64,000 nucleotides of DNA from Prosthecodimorpha staleyi (GTDB lineage Bacteria; Pseudomonadota; Alphaproteobacteria; Rhizobiales; Ancalomicrobiaceae): NCBI RefSeq assembly GCF_018729455.1, contig NZ_JAHHZF010000003.1, positions 347,052 to 411,051 of the forward strand, in the 5' to 3' direction. The notes under the pieces were generated by a model. It ran no database searches. It was not told the origin of the DNA and was given only the letters and a program-made list of their open reading frames with translations. A program made the position numbers and the translations under genes. This document shows, one piece after another, positions 54,562 through 63,644 of the stretch; the stretch's first letter is position 1, and every line of letters starts with the position of its first letter.

Positions 54562-56058
54562 TCAGAAGCGGGGGATGTCGGGATGCGGCAGGGCGCCGCG
54601 CTGGACATGCAGGCGGCCAAGCTCGGCGCAGCGGTGAAGCTGCGGGAAGACCTTGCCCGGATTGAGCAGCTGTTTCGGATCGAAGGCGCATTTCACCCGG
54701 ATCTGATGGGCGAGATCCGTCTCGTCGAACATGGCCGGCATCAGGTCGCGCTTTTCCACCCCGACGCCGTGCTCGCCGGTCAGGCAGCCGCCGACCTCGA
54801 CGCAGAGCCGCAGGATATCCGCCCCGAAAGCCTCCGCCTTGTCGAGCTCGCCGGGAATGTTGGCATCGAACAGGATCAGCGGATGCAGGTTGCCGTCGCC
54901 GGCATGAAACACGTTGGCGCAGCGCAGACCGTAGTGTTCGCCCATCTCGCGCATGCGGGCGAGCACATGCGGCAGTTCCTTGCGCGGAATGGTGCCGTCC
55001 ATGCACAGGTAGTCCGGCGAGATGCGGCCGACCGCCGGGAAGGCCGCCTTGCGCCCGGCCCAGAAGACCAGTCGCTCGGCATCGGAATTGGAGACGCGCA
55101 GGTGGACGCAGCCATTGCCGCGCGCGATCTCGGCGACCCGCTCGATCAGGTGCGAGACCTCCGCGGCCGGCCCGTCCAATTCGACGATCAGCAGCGCCTC
55201 GGCGTCGCGCGGATAGCCGGCATGGACGAAGTCCTCGGCCGCGTGGATCGCCGGTCGGTCCATCATCTCCATGCCGCCCGGGATGATGCCGGCCGCGATG
55301 ATGTCGGCGACGGTCTGGCCGCCGGCTTCGCTCGACTCGAACCCGACCAGCACGGCGCGCGCGGTCTCGGGCGCGCGCAGGATGCGGACGGTGACTTCGG
55401 TGACGACGCCGAGCAGGCCCTCGGAGCCGACGATCAGGCCCATCAGGTCGTAGCCCGGACTATCGAGATGCTTGCCGCCGATGCGCAGCACCGTGCCGTC
55501 CATCAGCACCATCTCGACGCCGAGCACGTTGTTGGTGGTCAGCCCGTATTTCAGGCAATGCACCCCGCCGGAATTCTCCGCGACATTGCCGCCGATCGAG
55601 CAGGCGATCTGCGAGGACGGGTCGGGGGCGTAGTAGAAGCCTTCATGCTCGACCGCGCGGGTGATGCCGAGATTGGTGACGCCGGGCTGGACGACCGCGC
55701 AGCGGTTCGGGAAATCGATCTCCAGGACCCGGTTGAACTTCATCATCGACATCAGCACGCCGTCGGCGAGCGGCAGCGCTCCGCCGGAGAGCGAGGTGCC
55801 GGCGCCGCGCGGTACCACCTTGATGCCCTCCTGGTGGCAATAGGCGAGCACGGCCGAGACCTGCTCGACCGTCTCCGGCAGCACGACGACCAGCGGCGCC
55901 TGGGCATAGACGGTGACGCCGTCGGATTCGTAGGGTGCGAGGCCGCGCGGGTCGGCGATCACGCCCTCGCCCGGCACGATCTCGCCGAGCCTGCGGACGA
56001 TCTCGGCGCGCCGGGCGAAGACGCCGGCATCCGGCTCGGGCATTCTCAGCGCGGTCAT
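54562..56058 (-). CDS. glcD: Glycolate oxidase subunit GlcD
   Basis: A 498-residue FAD-linked oxidase. The FAD-binding stretch PRGAGTSLSGGALP and SIGGNVAENSGGVHCLKYGLTTNNVLG, VGSEGLLGVVTEVTVRI and the substrate-site GDGNLHPLILFD and GEHGVGVEKRD are typical of GlcD and D-lactate dehydrogenase relatives. With glcE and glcF behind it, glycolate is the probable substrate. GGAGGGG precedes the ATG 56058. A TGGTC-N9-GACCA site at 56070-56088 lies directly upstream, matching the one before the GntR gene at 59720. Confidence 0.94.
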   Translation of the reverse strand: MTALRMPEPDAGVFARRAEIVRRLGEIVPGEGVIADPRGLAPYESDGVTVYAQAPLVVVLPETVEQVSAVLAYCHQEGIKVVPRGAGTSLSGGALPLADGVLMSMMKFNRVLEIDFPNRCAVVQPGVTNLGITRAVEHEGFYYAPDPSSQIACSIGGNVAENSGGVHCLKYGLTTNNVLGVEMVLMDGTVLRIGGKHLDSPGYDLMGLIVGSEGLLGVVTEVTVRILRAPETARAVLVGFESSEAGGQTVADIIAAGIIPGGMEMMDRPAIHAAEDFVHAGYPRDAEALLIVELDGPAAEVSHLIERVAEIARGNGCVHLRVSNSDAERLVFWAGRKAAFPAVGRISPDYLCMDGTIPRKELPHVLARMREMGEHYGLRCANVFHAGDGNLHPLILFDANIPGELDKAEAFGADILRLCVEVGGCLTGEHGVGVEKRDLMPAMFDETDLAHQIRVKCAFDPKQLLNPGKVFPQLHRCAELGRLHVQRGALPHPDIPRF

Positions 56059-56069
56059 GGCCCCTCCGA

Positions 56070-56088
56070 TGGTCTGATTAATTGACCA
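56070..56088. promoter_or_regulatory. Probable GntR operator in front of glcD
   Basis: TGGTCTGATTAATTGACCA is an inverted repeat TGGTC-N9-GACCA located 12 bp upstream of the glcD start codon. The same spacing and half-sites occur at 59557-59575 in the promoter of the FadR-type GntR gene, which also shares AATT before GACCA. Confidence 0.65.
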
Positions 56089-56303
56089 CATTCAGGCGCC
56101 TATCTACGGGAAGATCGCGCGCCGGGACAAGCGCCGGCAAGGCTCCCCGCGATGGATTTCGCTCGTGTCGTCGCCGGCGCGGGACATTTTCCGGCTGGAA
56201 TGGTCCGAAACCGAACCGCCCCCGTATACCCGCCAGAAAACCGAGACGGCAAACCGGCCCCGAGGCGGGGTCGAAGCCGGAATTCGATGGAATTGAGGTC
56301 GCC

Positions 56304-57320
56304 ATGAGCAACTTCATGGACATGGAAATCTTCGCCAGGGTCGTGACGGCGGGCAGCATGTCGGCCGCCGGCCGCGAGATGGGGCTTTCCCCTGCGGTGG
56401 TCTCGAAACGCCTGCGCCGGCTGGAAGACCGGCTCGGAACGCGGCTGCTGCAGCGCACCACTCGCCAGATTTCGCTGACCGAGGCCGGGCACGGCTTCTA
56501 CGAACGTGTCATCGCCATCCTGGCCTCGATTGAGGAGGCCGAGGCCTTCGTGTCGCGCCGCTCGGCGCTGGCCCGCGGGACCCTCAAGGTGTCGGCGCCG
56601 ACCTCCTTCGGCCGGTTGCACATCGCCCCGCATCTCGGGCCCTTCCTGGTCCAAAATCCGGACCTCGCCATTCATCTCGACCTGTCGGACGATTTCGTCG
56701 ACATCGTCGGCGGCGGCTTCGATCTCGCGATCCGGATCGCCGAACTGTCGGATTCGAGCCTCGTCGCGCGCCGGTTGGCGCCGATCCACCGGGTGCTCTG
56801 CGCCGCGCCGTCCTATCTGGAACGCCACGGCACGCCGCGCACGATCGCCGATCTGGCCGACCATGCCTGCCTGACCGCCGCGCCGCAGGACCATTGGCGG
56901 CTGGAGGGGCCGGAGGGCATCGTGATGGTCAAGCCGGTCGGGCCGATCCAGACCAATTCGAGCGAAGTGGTTCGGGAATCGGTGCTGGCCGGGCTCGGCA
57001 TCGCACTCCGTTCGACCTGGGACGTGGGGCCGGACCTGTCGGCCGGCCGGCTGCGGCTGGTCATGCCGCACTACCGCGCCTCGCGCCATGTCGGCGTCCA
57101 TGCGGTCTATCCGAGCCGGCGGTTCCTTCCGGCCAAGGTCCGCGTGTTCATCGACTTTCTGGCTCAGCTCTACGGACCTTCGCCCTATTGGGACCAGGGC
57201 CTTGCGCTGCTGCTGCCGGCTGGAGCCGGCGGCGAAGGTGCGGCGGCGGAGCGGCCGGCCGGTCCGGAGGGACCGATTCGCCTTGCCGGTCAGCCAGTTG
57301 CAAGCTTGGTGGCGAACTGA
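56304..57320 (+). CDS. LysR-family transcriptional regulator
   Basis: A 338-residue LTTR. N-terminal winged helix (about 4-65: IFARVVTAGSMSAAGREMGLSPAVVSKRLRRLEDRLGTRLLQRTTRQISLTEAG with the recognition helix VVSKRLRRLE) and a type 2 periplasmic-binding-like effector domain (about 90-300: LKVSAPTSFGRLHIAPHLGPFL, NSSEVVRESVLAGLGIALRS). An unusual Ala/Gly-rich tail of about 30 residues follows. GAGGTC precedes the ATG 56304. It diverges from glcD, 245 bp apart, so it may regulate the glc genes or an unlinked target. Confidence 0.85.
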   Translation: MSNFMDMEIFARVVTAGSMSAAGREMGLSPAVVSKRLRRLEDRLGTRLLQRTTRQISLTEAGHGFYERVIAILASIEEAEAFVSRRSALARGTLKVSAPTSFGRLHIAPHLGPFLVQNPDLAIHLDLSDDFVDIVGGGFDLAIRIAELSDSSLVARRLAPIHRVLCAAPSYLERHGTPRTIADLADHACLTAAPQDHWRLEGPEGIVMVKPVGPIQTNSSEVVRESVLAGLGIALRSTWDVGPDLSAGRLRLVMPHYRASRHVGVHAVYPSRRFLPAKVRVFIDFLAQLYGPSPYWDQGLALLLPAGAGGEGAAAERPAGPEGPIRLAGQPVASLVAN

Positions 57321-57396
57321 CTTTGCGGCAGGCGGACCGCCGGTTACATTTTCGGAACCATCGGGGCAAACCCGCTGCTTCCAAATGTCGCTGGAC

Positions 57397-57416
57397 AGGA
57401 ATTGGACTAAATTCCT
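57397..57416. promoter_or_regulatory. Inverted repeat upstream of the cytochrome c gene
   Basis: AGGAATT, six bases, AATTCCT: a perfect 7-bp inverted repeat in a 284-bp gap, about 190 bp before the cytochrome start. It could be an operator. No known consensus was recognised. Confidence 0.4.
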
Positions 57417-57604
57417 TGTTCCGATCGCTCGTCGTCTCGGATAGGACGCTGAATGTCGGGAGAGAACGCGATCGCGGCGGCATCCGGCCTTCGGGCTCGG
57501 ACTCCGCGGAGGCGATCCGAATGAATGATCCGGCGATCGCACTCCGGGCGGGGAGCGATCAGGCCGGGTGTCCGAGAACCCAACGCCTCATGGGAGTCGA
57601 ACTT

Positions 57605-58006
57605 ATGACGAAATTCCTGGCCATCGCCGCCGCTGCCTTCCTGACTGCCATCTCCGTTGCCAAGGCCGACGACGGCGATGCCGCGAACGGCGAGAAGGTC
57701 TTCAACAAGTGCAAGGCCTGCCATGCGGTCGGTGAAGGCGCGACCAACAAGGTCGGCCCGCAGCTGAACGGCGTCGTCGGCCGCAAGATGGGCGCCGTCG
57801 AGGGCTATGCCTATTCTCCGGCTCTGAAGAAGGCCAACGAGGAAGGCACCCTCCTGACCGAAGAGCATATCTCCAAGTGGGTCTCCAACCCGAAGGCCTA
57901 TCTGCCGGGCAACAAGATGTCCTTCGTCGGCCTCCAGAAGGAAGAGGAAGTCAAGGACGTGATCGCCTATCTGAAGCAGTTCGACGCTTCGGGCAAGAAG
58001 AAGTGA
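57605..58006 (+). CDS. Soluble cytochrome c (class I, c2/c550-like)
   Basis: A 133-residue periplasmic cytochrome: signal peptide 1-21 (ending SVAKAD), haem motif CKACH, the loop KVGPQLNGVVGRKMG, and the axial Met in LPGNKMSFVGLQ. It is a typical electron carrier between the bc1 complex and oxidases, or for periplasmic dehydrogenases. The ATG 57605 gives a clean signal peptide; an ATG at 57590 would add five residues. A strong terminator follows at 58031. Confidence 0.93.
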   Translation: MTKFLAIAAAAFLTAISVAKADDGDAANGEKVFNKCKACHAVGEGATNKVGPQLNGVVGRKMGAVEGYAYSPALKKANEEGTLLTEEHISKWVSNPKAYLPGNKMSFVGLQKEEEVKDVIAYLKQFDASGKKK

Positions 58007-58030
58007 CCGTTTCGCCTTTGGCGAAATCGG

Positions 58031-58058
58031 AGCCGGGCCCCGCGGGACCCGGCTTTTT
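58031..58058 (+). terminator. Intrinsic terminator after the cytochrome c gene
   Basis: AGCCGGG(CCC) pairs with (GGG)CCCGGCT around a 3-base loop with one bulge, followed by TTTTT. It lies 25 bp after the stop codon and separates the cytochrome gene from the convergent DUF3422 gene. Confidence 0.9.
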
Positions 58059-58094
58059 CATGCCGATTTCATTGCAACGGAGTGACAAGCCGGC

Positions 58095-59456
58095 TCAATG
58101 GCCGGCATGATCGTCGTCCGAATGGGCGGCTCGAATGCGCCGGACGATCAAGGCGACCACCAGCAGGACGACCGGCACGGCAAAGCCCGTCGCCATATTC
58201 GGGTCGACCGGCAGGCGCCCGGCCTCCTTCATCGCCTTGAACAGATAGCCGATCAGCCCGACCACGTAGTAGCTGACGGCGGCCACCGAGAGACCCTCGA
58301 CGGTCTGCTGCAGCCGCAGCTGCTGGCGGGCGCGGCGGTTCATGGATTCGAGCAGGTCCCGGTTCTGCTGCTCCAGTTCGATGTCGACCCGCGTGCGCAG
58401 CAACTGCGCGGCCCGGTTCAGCTTTTCCGACAAGTCCTCCTGGCGCTGCAGGGTCGCCCGGACGGTGCGCATGGCCGGGCCGGTGCGCCGGGCGAGGAAG
58501 CTCGACCAGGTGCCGTAGCCGGGCACATGATGCTCGTGAATGGCGCCGAGCCGGTCCTTGACGATATCGTCATAGGCGCGGCTGGCGCCGAACCGGTAGG
58601 AGCTCTCCGCCGCCCCGGCCTCCAGATCGGCGGTCAGCCGGGTAATGTCCGAGAGCAGCAGGCGGTTGGCCTCCAGCCCGTCGGTCGATCGGATGCGGTG
58701 GCCGATATCGGCCAGTTCGCGCTCGATGCGGCGAATGTCCGGACCGATCCGCTGCGCCTCCGGCAGGCCGAGCAGCGCGATGGTGCGATAGGTCTCGATC
58801 TCCAGGAGCCGCTGCGCCAGCCCGCCGGCCTGCTGGTCGTTCAGGCCCCGGTCGATCGCCAGGATGCGGGTACGGCCGTCGCCGTCCTGGCGGAAATCGG
58901 TGACCGCCACGGCCGATCCGCCGAAGCAGTCGGAGACGCACAGGCTGGCCGGATCGAACAGATGGGCGACCGCCTCGACATCGCCGCCGAGCCGCAACAG
59001 GTCGAGACGGACTGCGACCAGGAGCGGCCCCGGCGGCACGAAGCCCGAGCCGAAGGGATGGGCGATCGGCCGCTCGGCGAAGGGGGCCGCGCCTTCGGGC
59101 AAGGGACCGTCCCAGCTGTAGGTCGTGAATTCCGCATGCCGCTCCCATTTCAGCGTGCCGGTGCCGAAGGGAATGACGTGGTGGCGGGCGTCCGGCCCCG
59201 GGCCGGGCTGGCCCTGCGCGCGGCACAATTCATTGAAAGCAATTCGGTCCGGTTTGGAGGCGCCTCGAACGACTTCGAAGGCATAATGCAAAAAAACACG
59301 CGGCGCGCTGACCAGCCGGAACGGACGCGCATGGATCTCGCCGAGGATCTCGGCACGCAAGGGATGCGGCTCGAAGGACCGGGCTTCCGGCGCGCGGAAA
59401 TCGGGGGCCCGGTGGTCCGGATCGCGGGCCGGCAGCGAGGTGGCTTCGGTCTCCAT
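58095..59456 (-). CDS. DUF3422-family membrane-anchored protein
   Basis: A 453-residue protein. The large N-terminal domain begins FEPHPLRAEILGEIHARPF with the conserved LHYAFEVV region and HVIPFGTGTLKWERHAEFTTYSW; a coiled-coil (about 330-400: LRTRVDIELEQQNRDLLESMNRRARQQLRL) and two C-terminal helices follow (about 400-445). These match DUF3422 proteins of unknown role. ATGs at 59465 and 59456 compete; AGGGA directly abuts the first, so the second is preferred. It is divergent from the GntR gene. Confidence 0.85.
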   Translation of the reverse strand: METEATSLPARDPDHRAPDFRAPEARSFEPHPLRAEILGEIHARPFRLVSAPRVFLHYAFEVVRGASKPDRIAFNELCRAQGQPGPGPDARHHVIPFGTGTLKWERHAEFTTYSWDGPLPEGAAPFAERPIAHPFGSGFVPPGPLLVAVRLDLLRLGGDVEAVAHLFDPASLCVSDCFGGSAVAVTDFRQDGDGRTRILAIDRGLNDQQAGGLAQRLLEIETYRTIALLGLPEAQRIGPDIRRIERELADIGHRIRSTDGLEANRLLLSDITRLTADLEAGAAESSYRFGASRAYDDIVKDRLGAIHEHHVPGYGTWSSFLARRTGPAMRTVRATLQRQEDLSEKLNRAAQLLRTRVDIELEQQNRDLLESMNRRARQQLRLQQTVEGLSVAAVSYYVVGLIGYLFKAMKEAGRLPVDPNMATGFAVPVVLLVVALIVRRIRAAHSDDDHAGH

Positions 59457-59556
59457 CGGCGCCATTCCCTGAACTGATGCGGTGCAGGTTCCCTGTTTAC
59501 CCGCCCGATCGCGCCGACGCCATCCGGCAAGCCAGGCGCATCGCCGCAGAGCATAG

Positions 59557-59597
59557 TGGACAAAAAAATTGACCAGCTTGGCCCGTGGCGCTATGGT
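59557..59597 (+). promoter_or_regulatory. GntR gene promoter with overlapping TGGAC-N9-GACCA operator
   Basis: TTGACC (59569-59574), 17 bases, TATGGT (59592-59597) form a rightward sigma70-type promoter. The repeat TGGAC-N9-GACCA (59557-59575) covers its -35 box. The match to the glcD upstream site at 56070-56088 in half-sites, spacing and inner AATT suggests binding by the GntR protein encoded just downstream. Confidence 0.65.
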
Positions 59598-59719
59598 CAT
59601 CCAATCGCGTTTTCCGACCAGACCTGCGGGCCGGACGGTGCGACCGACGCGACGGCCGATGAAACGAAATCGCCTTCGGAACGAGCTTGCTTTCTGAACA
59701 AACCTGCCTTCGGAACGCG

Positions 59720-60523
59720 ATGGTATTCGAGAAGATCAGCCACAACCGCACTGCCGACGCAGTCGCCGAGCAGATCGAGCTCCTGATCCTGCAAGGCATC
59801 CTGCGGCCGGGCGACCGGCTGCCCGGCGAACGGGACCTGTCGGCGCAGGTCGACGTATCGCGGCCGATCCTGCGCGAGGCCCTGAAGACGCTGGAGGACC
59901 GGCATCTGCTGGTCTCCCGTCACGGCGAAGGCACTTTCGTGGCGGATGTGATCGGGGCGGTCTTCTCCGAACCAGTGGTCGACCTGATCCGCCGCTATCC
60001 CGAGGCGGTGGCCGACTATCTCGAGTTCCGCCGCGCGATCGAAGGCTGGTCGGCCTCGCTCGCCGCCGCGCGCGCCACCGATGCGGATCGGCAGATCCTG
60101 ACCCGGGTCATTGAGGACATGCAGGCCGCGCATGCGACCGGCATCGCCGAGGAGGAGGCCGCGCTCGATCTCGAATTCCACACCGCCGTCGGCGAGGCGG
60201 CGCACAATATCGTGCTGCTGCACACGCTGCGCTCTTGCTACCGGCTGCTCGCCGACGGCGTCTTCTACCATCGTTCGCGCCTCTATGGCCGCGACGCCGC
60301 GCGCACCCAGCTAATGACCCAGCATCTCGCCATCCATGCCGCGATTCTGGCCGGCGATCCGGACCGCGCCCGCCGCGCCGCCGAAGCCCATATCGACTAT
60401 GTCGAGGCGACCACGCGCGAGGTCGAGCGGATCGACACCCGCGCGCACAGCGCGGCCCTGCGCCTGGAACTGCTCGACAGCCGCCGCCTGCGCGCGAGCC
60501 GCCCCATCGCCAGACCCGACTGA
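59720..60523 (+). CDS. FadR-subfamily GntR regulator (GlcC/LldR-like)
   Basis: A 267-residue regulator: N-terminal winged helix (about 8-72: AEQIELLILQGILRPGDRLPGERDLSAQVDVSRPILREALKTLE) and a C-terminal all-helical FCD ligand domain (about 90-225, with metal-binding pattern D..H..H residues, LDLEFHTAVGEAAHN and LMTQHLAIHAAILAGD). The FadR subgroup often senses 2-hydroxyacids or acyl-CoA. It lies upstream of lutABC in the same direction. The ATG 59720 is chosen over upstream codons. It is the probable regulator of lut and glc genes. Confidence 0.88.
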   Translation: MVFEKISHNRTADAVAEQIELLILQGILRPGDRLPGERDLSAQVDVSRPILREALKTLEDRHLLVSRHGEGTFVADVIGAVFSEPVVDLIRRYPEAVADYLEFRRAIEGWSASLAAARATDADRQILTRVIEDMQAAHATGIAEEEAALDLEFHTAVGEAAHNIVLLHTLRSCYRLLADGVFYHRSRLYGRDAARTQLMTQHLAIHAAILAGDPDRARRAAEAHIDYVEATTREVERIDTRAHSAALRLELLDSRRLRASRPIARPD

Positions 60524-60582
60524 TCCTTCACCTCGCAATCGCCACCACCCTCATTCCGAAGCCGACCAGGAACCCGAAGCCC

Positions 60583-61353
60583 ATGTCCACCGCCCCCGCC
60601 CGCCGGCCGCGCGTCGCCCTGTTCGTCACCTGCCTGGTCGACCTGTTCCGGCCCTCGGTCGGCTTCGCCGCCGTGAAGCTCCTGGAGGATGCCGGTTGCG
60701 ACGTTGAGGTGCCGGCGGCGCAGACCTGCTGCGGCCAGCCGGCCTTCAATTCCGGCGACCGGGCCGATGCGCGCGCGCTCGCCGAGGACGTCATCAAGGC
60801 CTTCGAGGGCTACGACTATGTGGTCGCGCCGTCCGGCTCCTGCGGCGGCATGATCAAGATGCACTATGCCGAGCTGTTCGCCGACGTGCCGGCCTGGAAG
60901 GCGCGCGCGGAGGCGCTCTCGGCCAAGACCTTCGAGCTGGTTTCCTTCCTGGCCGACGTGCTCGGCGTCGAGACCACCGGCGCCCGCTTCGATGGCACGG
61001 TCACCTATCACGACAGCTGCTCGGGCCTGCGCGAACTCGGCATCCGCGAGCAGCCGCGCCGCCTGCTCGCCCGTGTCGAGGGTCTGTCCGTCAAGGAGAT
61101 GCAGGATTCCGACGTGTGCTGCGGCTTCGGCGGCACCTTCTGCGTCAAGTATCCGGACATCTCCAACCACATCGTCGAGAAGAAGGTCGCCACCATCGCG
61201 GCGACCGGCGCCGGCACGCTGGTGGCCGGCGACCTCGGCTGCCTGATGAACATGGCCGGCAAGCTGAAGCGCGCCGGCAGCCCGGTCGAGGCCCGCCACG
61301 TCGCCGAGATCCTCGCCGGCGCCAAGGGCCCGGCCATCGGCGAGGGGCGCTGA
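60583..61353 (+). CDS. lutA: L-lactate utilization (Fe-S)-binding protein LutA/LldE
   Basis: A 256-residue protein with two CCG domains (QTCCGQPAFNSGDR at about 46 and DVCCGFGGTFCVKYP at about 175), which bind an iron-sulfur cluster, as in LutA, YkgE and heterodisulfide reductase subunit B. It begins RVALFVTCLVDLFRPSVGFAAVKLLEDAG. With LutB and LutC it oxidises L-lactate to pyruvate. The ATG 60583 starts 59 bp after the GntR gene. The following lutB gene is 68 bp downstream. Confidence 0.92.
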   Translation: MSTAPARRPRVALFVTCLVDLFRPSVGFAAVKLLEDAGCDVEVPAAQTCCGQPAFNSGDRADARALAEDVIKAFEGYDYVVAPSGSCGGMIKMHYAELFADVPAWKARAEALSAKTFELVSFLADVLGVETTGARFDGTVTYHDSCSGLRELGIREQPRRLLARVEGLSVKEMQDSDVCCGFGGTFCVKYPDISNHIVEKKVATIAATGAGTLVAGDLGCLMNMAGKLKRAGSPVEARHVAEILAGAKGPAIGEGR

Positions 61354-61421
61354 GCTTTGAGCCGTCCCTCCCCGCCCCCTCGCCCCGCTCCCTTCCGCCC
61401 CTGGAGACCTGAACGGCCGCC

Positions 61422-62897
61422 ATGCAGCTGACCTCACCCGCCTTCAAGGACAATGCCGCCCACGCGCTCCACGACCCGAACCTGCAGAAGGCGCTCGGGC
61501 ATGTGGAGAAGGGCTTCATCGACAAGCGCAAGGCCGCAGCCGACCGCCTGCCGGAATTCGAAGCCCTGCGCGACCGGGCCCGCGACATCAAGAACCACAC
61601 GCTGGCGCATATCGACCTCTATCTGGAGGCCTACGAGCGCAAGGTGATCGCCTCCGGCGGCCAGGTGCACTGGGCCGAGACGGCCGAGGACGCGCGCGCG
61701 ATCGTGCTCGACATCTGCCGGCGCCTCGGCGCCCGCACGGTGACCAAGGGCAAGACGATGATCGCCGAGGAGATCGGCCTCAACGAGTACCTCGAGGAGC
61801 GCGGCGTCCGGCCGGTCGAGACCGATCTCGGCGAATACATCATCCAGATCCGCAATGAGGGGCCGAGCCACATCATCGCCCCGGCGGTGCACGTCACCAA
61901 GGAACAGGTCGAAGCCGATTTCCGCCGGGTCCATACCCATCTGGCGACCGACCGCGACCTGACCGAGCCGACCACCCTGCTCGGCGAGGCGCGCGCGGTC
62001 CTGCGGCGCGAGTTCCTGACCGCGGATGTCGGCATCACGGGCGCCAACTTCCTGGTCGCGGAGACCGGCACCTCGATCATCGTCACCAACGAGGGCAACG
62101 GCGACCTGACCCAGACCCTGCCCAAGGCGCATATCGTGCTGGCCTCGATCGAGAAGATCACGCCGACGCTCGACGACGTGGCGCAGATCCTGCGCGTGCT
62201 CGCCCGCTCGGCGACCGGGCAGGACATGTCCTGCTACACGACCTTCTCGACCGGCCCACGCCGGCCGGAGGATCCGGACGGCCCGGGCGAATACCATGTC
62301 GTGATCCTCGACAACGGCCGCTCGGCCATGCTCGGCACCGAGTTCCAGGACATGCTGCGCTGCATCCGCTGCGGCGCCTGCATGAACCATTGCCCGGTCT
62401 ATCATTCGGTCGGCGGCCATGCCTATGGCTGGGTCTATCCCGGCCCGATGGGCTCGGTACTGACGCCCTCGCTGGTCGGCGTCGACAAGGCCGGCCACCT
62501 GCCCAACGCCTCGACCTTCTGCGGCCGCTGCGAGAGCGTCTGCCCGATGCGCATCCCGCTGCCCAAGATGATGCGGCATTGGCGCGAGCGCGAGTTCGAA
62601 CGGCACCTGAACCCGGCCGCGGCACGCTGGGGGCTCGGCCTGTGGGCCTTCTTCGCCCGCCGGCCGAAGCTCTACCGGCTCGCCACCGGGATCGCCGCCA
62701 ATATGCTCGGCTGGCTCGGCAAACGCTCCGGCGGCCGCTTCGCGAGCCTGCCTCTGGCCGGCGGCTGGACCAAATACCGCGACCTGCCGGCTCCCGAGGG
62801 CCGCACCTTCCACGAACTCTGGGCCGAGCGCCTCGCGCGCCAGGCCGCGAAGGCCGCCAAGTCTCCCGCTTCCGCTTCCGCCGCCAAGGGGCACTGA
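61422..62897 (+). CDS. lutB: L-lactate utilization iron-sulfur protein LutB/LldF
   Basis: A 491-residue protein: an N-terminal LUD-type domain (about 60-290: TVTKGKTMIAEEIGLNEYLEERG, TGANFLVAETGTSIIVTNEGNGD) followed by two [4Fe-4S] motifs (CIRCGACMNHCPVY at about 308 and CGRCESVCPM at about 370). The C-terminal part has a hydrophobic stretch (WGLGLWAFFARRP). It ends with TGA overlapping the ATG of lutC (ATGA). It is the electron-transfer subunit of the lactate oxidation complex. Confidence 0.93.
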   Translation: MQLTSPAFKDNAAHALHDPNLQKALGHVEKGFIDKRKAAADRLPEFEALRDRARDIKNHTLAHIDLYLEAYERKVIASGGQVHWAETAEDARAIVLDICRRLGARTVTKGKTMIAEEIGLNEYLEERGVRPVETDLGEYIIQIRNEGPSHIIAPAVHVTKEQVEADFRRVHTHLATDRDLTEPTTLLGEARAVLRREFLTADVGITGANFLVAETGTSIIVTNEGNGDLTQTLPKAHIVLASIEKITPTLDDVAQILRVLARSATGQDMSCYTTFSTGPRRPEDPDGPGEYHVVILDNGRSAMLGTEFQDMLRCIRCGACMNHCPVYHSVGGHAYGWVYPGPMGSVLTPSLVGVDKAGHLPNASTFCGRCESVCPMRIPLPKMMRHWREREFERHLNPAAARWGLGLWAFFARRPKLYRLATGIAANMLGWLGKRSGGRFASLPLAGGWTKYRDLPAPEGRTFHELWAERLARQAAKAAKSPASASAAKGH

Positions 62898-63574
62898 TGA
62901 GCCGCGACGCCATTCTCTCCCGCATCCGCCGCTCGCTCGGCGTTGCCGCGACCGATATCGACCGCCGCGCCACGGTCTCCGACCGGCTGATGCGCCCGCC
63001 GCGCGGGCTGATCCCCAAGCGCGGACAGTTGCCGCCGGCCGAGCGGACGCGGCTCTTCGCCGAGATGGCCGAGCGGGTCAACTGCACGGTGGCGCGCGTC
63101 GCCGACGCGGAGGCGATCCCCGAAGCGGTCGCCGACTATCTGCGCGGCCGCAACCTGCCGGCGGCCCTGCGCCGGGGCGCCGATCCGCGCCTCGCCGCCC
63201 TGCCCTGGGACGGCCAGCCGCAGCTCGCCGTCTCGGTCGGCCCGTCGGACGGGCAGGACCTGGTCGGCCTCAGCCATGCCTTCGCGGGCGTGGCGGAGAC
63301 CGGGACGCTGGTGCTCGTGTCCGGCGAGGACAACCCGACTACGCTCAACTTCCTGCCCGAATACCACATCGTGGTGGTCCGGGCGGAGGAGATCGAGAGC
63401 GACACCGAGACGGTCTGGGACCGGCTGCGACGGGTCTACGGCAAGGGCGTGATGCCGCGCACCGTCAACATGGTGACCGGCCCGTCGCGCTCCGGCGACA
63501 TCGAGCAGACCATCCTGCTCGGCGCCCATGGCCCGCGCAGCCTGCACATCCTCGTGGTCGGCGCCGCCGACTGA
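62897..63574 (+). CDS. lutC: L-lactate utilization protein LutC/LldG
   Basis: A 225-residue LUD-domain protein. VGLSHAFAGVAETGTLVLVSGEDNPTTLNFLPEYHIVVV and the C-terminal TGPSRSGDIEQTILLGAHGPRSLHILVV are diagnostic for LutC/YkgG. Its ATG overlaps the lutB stop. It completes the LutABC complex. The start of the N-terminus (MSRDAILSRIRRSLG) is the family standard. Confidence 0.93.
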   Translation: MSRDAILSRIRRSLGVAATDIDRRATVSDRLMRPPRGLIPKRGQLPPAERTRLFAEMAERVNCTVARVADAEAIPEAVADYLRGRNLPAALRRGADPRLAALPWDGQPQLAVSVGPSDGQDLVGLSHAFAGVAETGTLVLVSGEDNPTTLNFLPEYHIVVVRAEEIESDTETVWDRLRRVYGKGVMPRTVNMVTGPSRSGDIEQTILLGAHGPRSLHILVVGAAD

Positions 63575-63644
63575 CGATCCCCCGGCGGGCCGGCCTGTAC
63601 CGGAGGCCGATGCTGCGGCCGGCCTGCACCGGCCGGGCCGTGGA

